Assembly: GCA_037140715.1 (NCBI GenBank)
Contig: JBAXDX010000023.1
Span: 1-34,480 of the forward strand
DNA length: 34,480 nt
Source: JAUZPB01 sp037140715
GTDB lineage: Bacteria; Bacteroidota; Ignavibacteria; Ignavibacteriales; SURF-24
Direction: 5' to 3'
Below are positions 15,998 through 23,893 of the stretch, piece by piece. The position numbers and the translations under genes were made by a program. The notes below the pieces were generated by a model that worked only from the letters and a program-made list of their open reading frames with translations, had not been told where the DNA came from and searched no databases. Position 1 is the stretch's first letter; the number at the start of each line of letters is the position of its first letter.

Positions 15998-17005
15998 ATG
16001 AAAAATATCAAAGATATGAACATAGCACTCCTGCTCGGAGGCACCTCCCCGGAACGTGAAGTTTCCAAATCATCCGGAAAGGCAATTTACCATGAACTTA
16101 AGAACCTCGGCTATAAAGTAAAGCTTATCGACCCAGCCTACGGCATTAATCAGCCTGAAAATGAAGAAGATTATTTCATCCCCGGTCGGGATTACGCGGA
16201 AATAAGCAACCGCAACTGTATTGCCGTCATAAACTCCGGCTTGTTTGATGATGTTGACATTGCTTTCCTCGGCTTGCACGGTAAATGGAGTGAGGACGGT
16301 ACGTTGCAGGGACTTTTGGAACTTCGTGGCATTAAATATACAGGCTCCGGCGTTCTTGCAAGCTCACTTGCAATGGATAAGTCGATGTCCAAAATTATGT
16401 TTCAGCATTATGACGTTGTTACCCCTGAGTGGTTTGTAGCCGGGAAGGACGATGCGGATTTGATGCTTATAAAAGAAAAAATTACAAAACTTTTAAGCTA
16501 TCCCTGTATCATAAAACCCAATGACCAGGGTTCAACCATCGGGCTTACCAAATGCAGTTCCGAAGATGAAGTTGAAGAAGCTGTAAAACTTGCCCTGCAG
16601 TTTTCTGATAAGGCAGTAATTGAAGAATTCATCCCCGGCCACGAGATAACGGTAGCCGTGCTGGAAGGTCATGCACTTCCAGTGCTTGAAATAAAACCCG
16701 GACACGGATTTTATGATTATGAATGTAAATACACATCAGGCATGAGCGAGTATATTGTTCCTGCGGAACTGCCTGATTCTGTGGTAAAACGGCTTCAGTC
16801 CCAGGCAATGCTTGCATTTAATTCACTTGGTTGCTCCGTCTATGGACGTGTTGACTTCCGCATAACCGGGGATTATAAGATATACTGCCTTGAAGTAAAT
16901 ACACTGCCCGGCATGACCGGCACCAGCCTTGTTCCAAAGATGGCTAAAGCTGAAGGAATTAGTTTTGGCAGGCTCCTTGAAAAGATTATTCAGCTAAGCA
17001 TATAA
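15998..17005 (+). CDS. ddl: D-alanine--D-alanine ligase
   Basis: 335 residues, ATP-grasp fold. The N-terminal domain has IALLLGGTSPEREVS with the conserved Glu20, then GLHGKWSEDGTLQGLLEL and YTGSGVLASSLAMDK. The ATP-binding part has CIIKPNDQGSTIGLTK with the omega-loop serine, and the C-terminal signature LEVNTLPGMTGTSLVPKMA binds Mg and D-Ala. It joins two D-alanines for the peptidoglycan pentapeptide. The ATG at 15998 has AAAGAAGAA before it; Met7 (16016) is a second possibility. The downstream FtsB/DivIC-like gene starts one base after its stop, so the two form a wall/division pair. Confidence 0.96.
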   Translation: MKNIKDMNIALLLGGTSPEREVSKSSGKAIYHELKNLGYKVKLIDPAYGINQPENEEDYFIPGRDYAEISNRNCIAVINSGLFDDVDIAFLGLHGKWSEDGTLQGLLELRGIKYTGSGVLASSLAMDKSMSKIMFQHYDVVTPEWFVAGKDDADLMLIKEKITKLLSYPCIIKPNDQGSTIGLTKCSSEDEVEEAVKLALQFSDKAVIEEFIPGHEITVAVLEGHALPVLEIKPGHGFYDYECKYTSGMSEYIVPAELPDSVVKRLQSQAMLAFNSLGCSVYGRVDFRITGDYKIYCLEVNTLPGMTGTSLVPKMAKAEGISFGRLLEKIIQLSI

Positions 17006-17006
17006 G

Positions 17007-17291
17007 ATGAAACTGACCAAAACAAATGGGAAGTTCCTGCTTATAGTATTACTTGGACTGGCATTGTTCTTTTTTATTTTATACAAATTTGGTTTCGTAA
17101 GGTATTACAGGCTTAAGAGTGAAACAGGAAAGCTGAAAATGGAAATTCAGGAAATTGAAATGCACAATGATAACCTGAAAGCAGAAATTGATTCCCTTAA
17201 AACTATGGACAGTAAGATTGAAAAGGTAGCCAGAGAAAAGTATAACATGATTCGCAAAGGTGAAAAGGTTTTTCAGGTAGTTGAAAAATAA
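17007..17291 (+). CDS. septum formation initiator (FtsB/DivIC family)
   Basis: 94 residues: a short basic N-terminus, one transmembrane helix (about residues 10-29, FLLIVLLGLALFFFILYKFG), then a coiled coil (about 34-70) rich in Lys/Glu/Leu, and the family end motif VAREKYNMIRKGEKVFQV. FtsB/DivIC proteins form a periplasmic complex with FtsL and FtsQ that recruits and activates the septal wall synthase. Topology should be N-in with the coiled coil in the periplasm. It starts one base after the ddl stop, a context that fits a cell-division role. No FtsL gene is seen nearby. Confidence 0.87.
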   Translation: MKLTKTNGKFLLIVLLGLALFFFILYKFGFVRYYRLKSETGKLKMEIQEIEMHNDNLKAEIDSLKTMDSKIEKVAREKYNMIRKGEKVFQVVEK

Positions 17292-17345
17292 CAAGGTGGC
17301 TACAGAATTTTAAGCCGTTTGTTTTTATCAAAGGAAAGTTTTTTA

Positions 17346-18644
17346 TTGAGTAGCAAAATTGAAATACCCCGGACACCATTAGCTGAAAGAGTCCGTCCGT
17401 TAAGCCTGAATGATTTTCAGGGGCAGGAAGCGCTGTTATCCAAAGGCAAACCTGTCCGGCAGATGATTGAGAATGATTCGCCTGGTTCATTCATTCTCTG
17501 GGGACCGCCCGGAACAGGCAAGACCACTATTGCGAGAATTATTGCTGGTCAGACAAGCTCGGAATTTCATCAGATCAACGCTGTCTCATCAGGCGTAAAG
17601 GATATTAGAGAAATCATTTCGCAGGCAAAAGAAAATTCAGAGCATAACAAACGGACTATCCTTTTTATCGATGAAATTCATCGTTTCAATAAAAGCCAGC
17701 AGGACGCGCTCCTCTCCGCTGTTGAATCCGGGCTTATTACACTAATCGGAGCCACGACAGAGAACCCTTCCTTTGAAGTAATTCCGGCTCTGAGAAGTCG
17801 CGTAAGAATTTTTGTCCTTGAGGAATTATCCAAAAGCGACCTTGAAAATATCCTCAGATTTGCCATTGCCCGCGATGAATTCCTAAGCAGATTAAATATC
17901 GAAACCATCGATACCGATTTCCTTATTTATATCTCAGGAGGTGATGCCCGTGCAATGCTCAATATTTTTGAAGCTTCGGTAATTCAGGAGCTATCTTCCG
18001 AAGTAATTAAAATTACTCAGGCTGTTATCGAAAATACGGCGCAAAAGAAAAATATCATGTATGATAAGGCTGGCGAGGAACATTATAATATCATTTCCGC
18101 CTTCATTAAGAGCCTCAGAGGCAGCGACCCGGATGCAGCTTTGTACTGGATGGCAAGGATGCTCGAAGGTGGCGAAGACCCGCTTTTTATAGCCCGCAGA
18201 ATGATTATATTTTCATCAGAAGATATTGGCAACGCTTCCCCCAATGCACTACTGTTAGCGGAAGCCTGCTTTGGTGCCGTCCAAAAAATCGGTATGCCGG
18301 AGTCAAGGATTATTTTAGCTCAGTGCGTTACGTATCTTGCCTCTTCACCCAAAAGCAACGCATCCTATATGGGAATTGAAAAAGCCTTCTCTGATGTCAG
18401 AACAAAGCCTTTATACCCCGTTCCGCTACATCTAAGGAACGCCCCGACAAAACTGATGAAAGAATTAGGATACGGCAGTCAGTACCAGTACCCCCATGAC
18501 TTTGAAAATAATTTTATAGAGAAAGATTATCTTCCCGACCAGTTGAAGAACACCCAATATTATAACCCGTCCGAAAACGGACAGGAAAAGACAATTAAGG
18601 AAAGGTTAAAATCCCTCTGGAAAACCAGAAAAAAATTTACCTGA
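17346..18644 (+). CDS. rarA: replication-associated recombination protein A (AAA ATPase RarA/MgsA)
   Basis: 432 residues from a TTG at 17346, chosen because AGGAAAG ends 7 bases before it and the protein then starts MSSKIEIPRTPLAERVRP, close to relatives. An earlier in-frame TTG (17319) has no such site. Motifs are LNDFQGQEALL, Walker A GPPGTGKTTIA, Walker B ILFIDEIHRFNKSQQDALL, sensor 1 LIGATTENPSFEV, and the MgsA C-terminal domain with GGEDPLFIARRMIIFSSEDI. RarA is a clamp-loader-like ATPase that acts at stalled replication forks. It is the last gene of the plus-strand run and converges on dprA; no clear terminator is visible in the 54-bp gap. Confidence 0.95.
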   Translation: MSSKIEIPRTPLAERVRPLSLNDFQGQEALLSKGKPVRQMIENDSPGSFILWGPPGTGKTTIARIIAGQTSSEFHQINAVSSGVKDIREIISQAKENSEHNKRTILFIDEIHRFNKSQQDALLSAVESGLITLIGATTENPSFEVIPALRSRVRIFVLEELSKSDLENILRFAIARDEFLSRLNIETIDTDFLIYISGGDARAMLNIFEASVIQELSSEVIKITQAVIENTAQKKNIMYDKAGEEHYNIISAFIKSLRGSDPDAALYWMARMLEGGEDPLFIARRMIIFSSEDIGNASPNALLLAEACFGAVQKIGMPESRIILAQCVTYLASSPKSNASYMGIEKAFSDVRTKPLYPVPLHLRNAPTKLMKELGYGSQYQYPHDFENNFIEKDYLPDQLKNTQYYNPSENGQEKTIKERLKSLWKTRKKFT

Positions 18645-18698
18645 CATTTTATCCTGAATGCTGTCATTCGGTCAGTCCATAAACAGTTTTGAAGAATA

Positions 18699-19829
18699 TT
18701 AATCTATCGAAAACATCTTGCCGGGAAACTGTCTGACCAGTCCCTTAAACTCAAGCGATAATAAATAAACCAGGCACTCCGAAGTCGAAAGCGAAGTCAG
18801 ACTGGAAATCTTATCGATATGGCATGGTTCACTGGAAAGGCACTCCACTATCTTTTCTTCAAAAAGATTTAACTGTATCTCGGGGTTAGGGGTCTTCTTA
18901 AACTCCACAGGCTGCATTTTAAGATTTAGTTCTGAGATAATCTCCTCTGGGGAAGTAACAAGTTTTGCTTTATTATCCCTGATAAGCGCGTTTGTCCCTT
19001 CGGAATAGTCATCACCAAGATTCCCGGGAACGGCAAAAATTTCACGGTTTTGTTCCAGTGCATCCTTTGCCGTAATTAATGAACCACCCTTAACAGCCGA
19101 CTGCACGACCAGTACGCCTAATGAAAGTCCCGAAATTATACGGTTACGCCTCGGAAAATTCTGTGCCTCTGGCATAATGCCCCATTCATATTCAGTTATA
19201 ACCGCTCCATGCTCTGCAATTTCACTGCATAAACTATGATTTATCGCAGGATAAGTCATGTCAAGACCGGTGCCCATAACAGCAATCGAACGCCCGCGAC
19301 GTTCAAGTGCGACTTTATGCGCAACTGAATCAATACCTGAGGCAAGTCCGCTTACAATTGTAATTCTCTGCTCTGCAAGCCCGCCTGCAAACCTTTGCGC
19401 CTGCTTTTTACCATATTCCGTGGGGTTCCGCGTCCCGACAATCGCGACAGAATACCTGTCCTCCGGCATGAATTTCCCCTTGATATAAATTATAAGCGGC
19501 GGGTCATAAATGTTTTTTAGCATCTCAGGATATGCTTCATCGAAGAATGTCAGATAACCTGCGCCAATATTCTCCAGATTTTTCAGCTCTGTTTCAACTT
19601 TTTTATAATAAGATTTTTTTTGGGAGCTGACTGCGGCAGATATTCTGGATGCAGTATTTTCTGATATACAGTTGGCAGAATAAAGCGCACGCGCATCTGC
19701 TGATAAAATTTCATGGAAGGAATTAAATTTTTGAAGAAGTTTCTGTACTCTTGCAGTTCCTATGCCTTCGATTGAAAGAAGAAATTTAAGACTTACGAAT
19801 TCTTCAAAATCAAGATTTGCCACGTTCAA
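18699..19829 (-). CDS. dprA: DNA processing protein DprA (Smf)
   Basis: 376 residues, the full three-part form. An N-terminal helix-hairpin-helix region (LLSIEGIGTARVQKLLQKF, about residues 17-35) leads to the Rossmann-fold DprA core with VAIVGTRNPTEYGKK, IVSGLASGIDSVAHK, MGTGLDMTYPAIN, FPRRNRIISGLS and KGGSLITAKDALEQNRE, then AVPGN. A C-terminal winged-helix (DML1-like) domain covers about residues 315-376. DprA binds single-stranded DNA and loads RecA during natural transformation. Whether this organism is competent cannot be told from the window, since dprA is also widespread in non-competent bacteria. It is convergent with rarA. A 126-bp gap upstream holds nothing recognisable. Confidence 0.95.
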   Translation of the reverse strand: MNVANLDFEEFVSLKFLLSIEGIGTARVQKLLQKFNSFHEILSADARALYSANCISENTASRISAAVSSQKKSYYKKVETELKNLENIGAGYLTFFDEAYPEMLKNIYDPPLIIYIKGKFMPEDRYSVAIVGTRNPTEYGKKQAQRFAGGLAEQRITIVSGLASGIDSVAHKVALERRGRSIAVMGTGLDMTYPAINHSLCSEIAEHGAVITEYEWGIMPEAQNFPRRNRIISGLSLGVLVVQSAVKGGSLITAKDALEQNREIFAVPGNLGDDYSEGTNALIRDNKAKLVTSPEEIISELNLKMQPVEFKKTPNPEIQLNLFEEKIVECLSSEPCHIDKISSLTSLSTSECLVYLLSLEFKGLVRQFPGKMFSID

Positions 19830-19955
19830 TCCGCCCGTAATATTTGCAAATAGAATTACTTTACGTTGATATCATTACATGACAGGTATTATTGTGCTGA
19901 CAAAAGCTTACCTGCATTCCAATATTTGCTGAACCGAGTCGAAATTACAATACCA

Positions 19956-20243
19956 TTAACTTTTGCTGTTAACATTCTCCGTTACCGGTTTTTCTTCGGA
20001 TAATTTCTTCTTATAGAAAATAGAAGAAGGGAGAACTAAAAGGTAGCCGGTTATAAGTAAAAGTGGAGAAAGTGTCAGGGCGACAGGATTATCCCAGCTT
20101 CCGATGGACATCACATAAAAACCAATCGTTAATAATACCAGACCAAGTATAAGAAGATAGTAATTCTCTTTTGTCCAGCAGATTGAGAATGGAGAAGAGT
20201 AGTTCTTTTTTACCGGGCGTGCATTTTTCTTTACTTTTGACAT
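19956..20243 (-). CDS. small membrane protein, DUF3098-like
   Basis: 95 residues from ATG 20243, preceded by AGGA. The frame is open further upstream to 20351, but that extension would translate a terminator-like hairpin. After a Lys-rich cytoplasmic N-terminus, ICWTKENYYLLILGLVLLTI begins the first transmembrane helix (about residues 28-47). GSWDNPVALTLSPLLLITGY covers the loop and second helix (about 52-72), and a charged tail follows. The WTKxNY start, short loop with a WD, and SPxxLLxGY pattern resemble DUF3098 proteins of Bacteroidota and relatives, whose function is unknown. In some relatives this gene lies near division genes; here it is alone. A hairpin plus T-run ends about 20 bases before the start codon. 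Confidence 0.7.
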   Translation of the reverse strand: MSKVKKNARPVKKNYSSPFSICWTKENYYLLILGLVLLTIGFYVMSIGSWDNPVALTLSPLLLITGYLLVLPSSIFYKKKLSEEKPVTENVNSKS

Positions 20244-20262
20244 ATTTTTCCTGAACAGATAA

Positions 20263-20295
20263 TAAAAAGCCCGGCATCGGGGGGGATACCGGGCT
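20263..20295 (-). terminator. terminator-like hairpin just upstream of the DUF3098-like gene (possible attenuator)
   Basis: On the minus strand AGCCCGGTATC (20295-20285) pairs with GATGCCGGGCT (20278-20268), 11 bp with one G-U and a C6 loop, followed by TTTTTATTAT. The start codon of the downstream gene is only about 20 bases away, so the mRNA must be read through this structure. A 23-codon frame starting at 20302 (MSQPGIPPDAG) runs through the hairpin and stops at 20231, overlapping the start of the gene. Confidence 0.7.
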
Positions 20296-20302
20296 GACTC
20301 AT

Positions 20303-21214
20303 ATTGCAAAGTTCTGGGGAAAGAACCCTGCTGAGTCTGAATGTTAAACAACTTACAAAAACTAATTAATAACTAATGATAAAATACGACAAAATATAAT
20401 TTATTGTCAATACTTCTATCGCGTAAATTTGGAAATAAAAACCATTTCCCCAAAATAATCTCTATAATCTATGTGATAACCCGATAGAAATGTCATGCCT
20501 GAATGTACTAAAGTTAAATGAATAAATAAGGTGGCTGGTACAGCATAAATCAGATAACGAAATACTCAGGTTTTCCAGCCGATAATGGAATACATAATGA
20601 AGAAGGGTACAACCGGAATGTCTGATTCAATGGAAGAGAACCGGACAGCAGAAGAACCGGTAATTTTCATAGGAAAAAGAACAACGTTATGTCCCTGGTT
20701 TAATAGTGCCCTCACTTCCATGAATAAAGAGAACGCGACACCCCTGGTTTGTCTCTTCGTCAGGGTTCTCCAGCGGGCAAAGCCAGCTAATGACCTGCGT
20801 TATCATAAAAATCAGCATAATCACATGAATCACAGTTCAGACAGTTTACCCGAAATTGTCAGAACTATGATTATGATGATTAACCATGATTCATTTTCAT
20901 GCTGAATGCGTTATCATATAAAGCATAAAAATCACACAAATCATAGTTCGAGATGAATTTTGCGTAACATTAGTTAATAAAATTTACAATACCGGTATAA
21001 TAGCTTTTTAGCGTACACAAATTTCCTGAACAGGCTTTACTCTGATTCCACTACTAAATCACACCAACGAAATTTAAGTGTTGCCATTTTCTCTATGCTG
21101 TATTCCTCATATTCCTAAACTTCGCTCCTCGTTAATCTATATGTATGTTTAACTGCTTTTTACCCACTATAAACAACATAGACCCAAAAATATTACAGCT
21201 TTTATCCATGATGA
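20303..21214. other. about 0.9-kb non-coding region with repeat remnants
   Basis: The region lies between the DUF3098-like gene and the duplicated kinase unit. A 106-codon plus-strand frame (20585-20905) has no ribosome binding site of note, no recognisable family, and includes repeat sequence, so it is not called a gene. A small GTTCT/AGAAC hairpin sits at 20311-20326, and GGCTGG/CCAGCC halves at about 20532 and 20574 flank 40 bases. Three related repeat copies occupy 20796-20953. From 20954 to 21214 the DNA is AT-rich without clear features. Confidence 0.55.
20796..20953. repeat. three degenerate copies of a ~48-bp repeat, one inverted
   Basis: Copy A (20796-20844, plus) begins TGCGTTATCATAAAAATCA and ends CACAGTTCAGACAG. 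Copy C (20907-20953, plus) begins TGCGTTATCATATAAAGCA and ends ATCATAGTTCGAGA. Copy B (20857-20892) is inverted: its minus strand ends CATAATCATAGTTCTGACA. They share the core ATCAnAGTTCnGACA and runs of AATCA/TAATC. The arrangement looks like a decayed short mobile or intergenic repeat family. Confidence 0.6.
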
Positions 21215-21337
21215 AATATTTTTATGTCTTTTATCTTAAAAATCATTACTTTTATCTTTCAAATCTTAAAAATAAACTGAGTATTAGTCTAAGAATCATA
21301 TTAACTGAAATATTTTAATCCCTGTAAGGAACCATGT
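21215..21337 (+). repeat. upstream flank of kinase copy 1, duplicated before copy 2
   Basis: This 123-bp block, starting AATATTTTTATGTCTTTT, is clearly homologous to 23769-23893 (125 bp). Shared stretches include CTTTTATC, TCAAATCT and a common end around CATGTATG. It shows that the kinase duplication included the 5' regulatory DNA. Both copies end with an ATGTATG pair of start codons, of which only the second leads into the gene. Confidence 0.75.
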
Positions 21338-23683
21338 ATGTCAATTAGTAATTTTGACAAGTCCCAATCAAATTCTGTCTTTGATTTAATACAAATATTT
21401 CTTAGAAACAGGTCTGTCTGGCAACTGGAAAAAAAGCGAATATGGCTGGCGTTAGCTTTACTGACAGGCGGGTTGCTTCTGACACTTTCAGCCAGTCTCG
21501 CTTTAAAAACAGAAGTTGAAGAAGATGCGAAAAATGAGTTTAATCTAGCTTGTAGCGAGATTAAAAACAAAATATCCGCAAGACTTCATACACATGCCCA
21601 ATTACTTCGAAGCGGTTCCGCTTTTGTTGAAAATTCTGAAGAAGTAACCCGCAATGAATGGCGAAATTATTATGCAAGTCAGAAGATTGAGGAAAATATC
21701 CCCGGAATTCAGGGTGTTGGCTACTCAGTTATAATCCCCAAAAATCAGTTAGCCCTGCATGAAAAGAAAATTCAAAGCGAAGGATTCCCGCAATATTCTG
21801 TCGAACCGAAAGGCAAAAGAGAAATATATACATCAATGATATATCTGTACCCATTCTCCGGCAGAAACCTGCACGCTTTTGGTTATGATATGTTTTCTGA
21901 GCCGGTCCGCAGAAAAGCTATGGAAACAGCCAGAGATCTTAATATCGTTGCTCTTTCCGGGAAAATCACGATTTTCCAGGAGACATCTAAGGAAATTCAG
22001 GCGGGCGCGCTTATGGTAGCTCCTGTTTATAAGAAAAGGATGCCACTTGGGACTGTTGAAGAACGCCGCCAGGCTGTACAGGGCTGGATTTGCAGTCCAA
22101 ACCGGATGAATGATATGATGTCCAAGCTTCTCGGCAGTTACGAACCTGTTAAAGAAGAACATATCTGCTTCGAAATATTTGATGACTCTTCATACAGCCG
22201 GAATGCTCTCCTTTATGACAGTAAAAAAATAACTAATAAGTATATAACATCTCCTTTATTATTTTCTCTGCGGACTTCTGTTTCCTTCAACAGTCATCAA
22301 TGGTATTTATTGTTTACGCAGCATGAGTCCACAACATCGGGCTTGGATTACAGCAAAGTATGGTATATTGCGACAGGCGGAACAAGCATCAGCATCCTGT
22401 TATTTTTCCTTTATCTGCTACTCATTAATATTAATATCCGAGCTTACAAACTTGCCGGGGAATTAACCCAGGACTTAAGCGCAAGTGAGATTAAATATAG
22501 TTCAATGATTTCCAATATTTCAGATGTAATCTGCATAATTGACATAAACGGCATAGTAAAATACAATAACCCCAATATTGAAAGATTGTTCGGATGGCAG
22601 GTACAGGATATTGTAGGCACAGACAGCTGGTTAATAATTCATCCGGACGATCTGGAGCGCGTTCAAAAAGAATTCTTCTCTCTCCTTGAAAAGGATAACT
22701 CGGTAAAAACTGCGGAGTGCAGATTAAAATGCAAGGACGGGAGTTATAAGCCAATATCTCTTACGGGTACCAATCTTATAAATGATGCCATGATTAATGG
22801 CGTGCTGGTAAATTACCATGATATTACCGAACGGAAAAAAGCTGAACTTGAGCTTCTGAAACTTAATGAGGATTTGCAAACATCAAAAATATTTATTGAA
22901 GAAAATTTAGACCAGGAACATTCGCTTGTAAAAGAACTAACCGAAACTAAAAAAAAGCTTGAAGTAATAAATTCAGAGAAGGATAAACTATTTTCTATTA
23001 TTGCACATGATTTGAGAAGCCCTTTCCAAGGCTTATTGGGAATAACCGAACTGATGGCTGAAAACATTACTAATTTTTCTCAGAAGGAATTATCTGACGT
23101 AGCCCGCGAAATGTACAGTACTTCCAAAAATCTCTTTACATTGTTAAATAATTTGCTGGAATGGACACGTATGCAACAGGGTATGATTAGTTTCAGTCCA
23201 ACGGAAATAGTCTTGTCTGAGTTAGTTTTTCAGAATATTGAATTGCTGGTTAAACGCGGAGAACAAAAAGGGATTGAGATAGTTCATGAAATTGACCAGA
23301 ACCAGATTGTTAAGGCAGATGAGGCTATGCTTAATTCTGTCTTACGTAATCTTTTATCAAATGCTGTAAAGTTTACTAAACAGGGAGGGAAAGTAATAGT
23401 CAAGACGGGAGAAACAGGGAATAACATGATAGCAGTATCTGTAACCGACAGCGGTATCGGGATGCCGGAAACTTTATCTGAAAAGTTATTTAAAGTAGCT
23501 GAAAATGTAGGACGCAAAGGTACAGACGGTGAACCAAGCACAGGCCTGGGTCTGCTACTCTGCAAAGAATTTGTGGAAAGGCATGGTGGCAAAATCTGGG
23601 TAAAAAGCGAGAACGGAAAGGGAACTGCTTTTCATTTTACACTTCCGGCAGTATTGCAAATTCCCCCACACGTAATAGAATGA
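21338..23683 (+). CDS. CHASE-PAS membrane sensor histidine kinase (copy 1)
   Basis: 781 residues. Order: short cytoplasmic N-terminus; TM1 (about 35-56); periplasmic CHASE domain (about 80-300; IPGIQGVGYSVIIPKNQL, YLYPFSGRNLHAFGYDMFSE); TM2 (about 341-366); one PAS domain (about 385-500; IHPDDLERVQKEFF ... NYHDITERKKAE); coiled linker; HisKA with the phospho-accepting His557 in IIAHDLRSPFQG; HATPase with N-box LRNLLSNAVKFT, VTDSGIGMP and STGLGLLLCKEF. CHASE domains sense small extracellular ligands. No response regulator is nearby, so its partner lies elsewhere. ATG 21338 follows AAGGA; an ATG at 21334 runs into a stop at once. It is the first half of a tandem duplication with the next gene. 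Confidence 0.93.
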   Translation: MSISNFDKSQSNSVFDLIQIFLRNRSVWQLEKKRIWLALALLTGGLLLTLSASLALKTEVEEDAKNEFNLACSEIKNKISARLHTHAQLLRSGSAFVENSEEVTRNEWRNYYASQKIEENIPGIQGVGYSVIIPKNQLALHEKKIQSEGFPQYSVEPKGKREIYTSMIYLYPFSGRNLHAFGYDMFSEPVRRKAMETARDLNIVALSGKITIFQETSKEIQAGALMVAPVYKKRMPLGTVEERRQAVQGWICSPNRMNDMMSKLLGSYEPVKEEHICFEIFDDSSYSRNALLYDSKKITNKYITSPLLFSLRTSVSFNSHQWYLLFTQHESTTSGLDYSKVWYIATGGTSISILLFFLYLLLININIRAYKLAGELTQDLSASEIKYSSMISNISDVICIIDINGIVKYNNPNIERLFGWQVQDIVGTDSWLIIHPDDLERVQKEFFSLLEKDNSVKTAECRLKCKDGSYKPISLTGTNLINDAMINGVLVNYHDITERKKAELELLKLNEDLQTSKIFIEENLDQEHSLVKELTETKKKLEVINSEKDKLFSIIAHDLRSPFQGLLGITELMAENITNFSQKELSDVAREMYSTSKNLFTLLNNLLEWTRMQQGMISFSPTEIVLSELVFQNIELLVKRGEQKGIEIVHEIDQNQIVKADEAMLNSVLRNLLSNAVKFTKQGGKVIVKTGETGNNMIAVSVTDSGIGMPETLSEKLFKVAENVGRKGTDGEPSTGLGLLLCKEFVERHGGKIWVKSENGKGTAFHFTLPAVLQIPPHVIE

Positions 23684-23693
23684 TTATAATCTG

Positions 23694-23737
23694 TTCTTAC
23701 TCTTAATCATTTTTTCTGAAGTGATTAAGAGTAAGAA
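23694..23737. terminator. long inverted repeat between the two kinase genes
   Basis: A perfect 16-bp stem, TTCTTACTCTTAATCA / TGATTAAGAGTAAGAA, with a 12-nt loop lies 10 bp after the copy-1 stop. It has no long T-run on the plus strand, so it may act as a weak terminator or mRNA-stabilising hairpin. A decayed counterpart follows copy 2. Confidence 0.6.
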
Positions 23738-23768
23738 AAATTCTGCTACGGGTTTCAACCTGTGGCAG

Positions 23769-23893
23769 AATATTTTTATGTCTTTTGTCCTGAAAATTAT
23801 TACCTTTATCCCTCAAATCTAAAAATTAAATTGATTATTAACTTTTAGAACCATATTGACTAAAATATTCTAATTCCTGCAAAAGAGACATGT
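23769..23893 (+). repeat. upstream flank of kinase copy 2, homologous to the flank of copy 1
   Basis: This is the second copy of the block at 21215-21337. Both contain AATATTTTTATGTCTTTT at the 5' end and ATGT(A)TGCCAATTAGTA-like sequence at the gene start. It probably gives each kinase its own promoter, although no convincing -35/-10 pair could be fixed. Confidence 0.75.

Noticed and set aside
20585..20905. 106-codon plus-strand frame in the repeat region
   Set aside because: Its composition is irregular, its 3' third is repeat sequence, and no family is recognisable; likely chance.
20303..21214. Possible CRISPR array because of repeated short motifs
   Set aside because: Only three unequal, degenerate copies are present, one inverted, with no constant spacer length; no cas genes are in the window.
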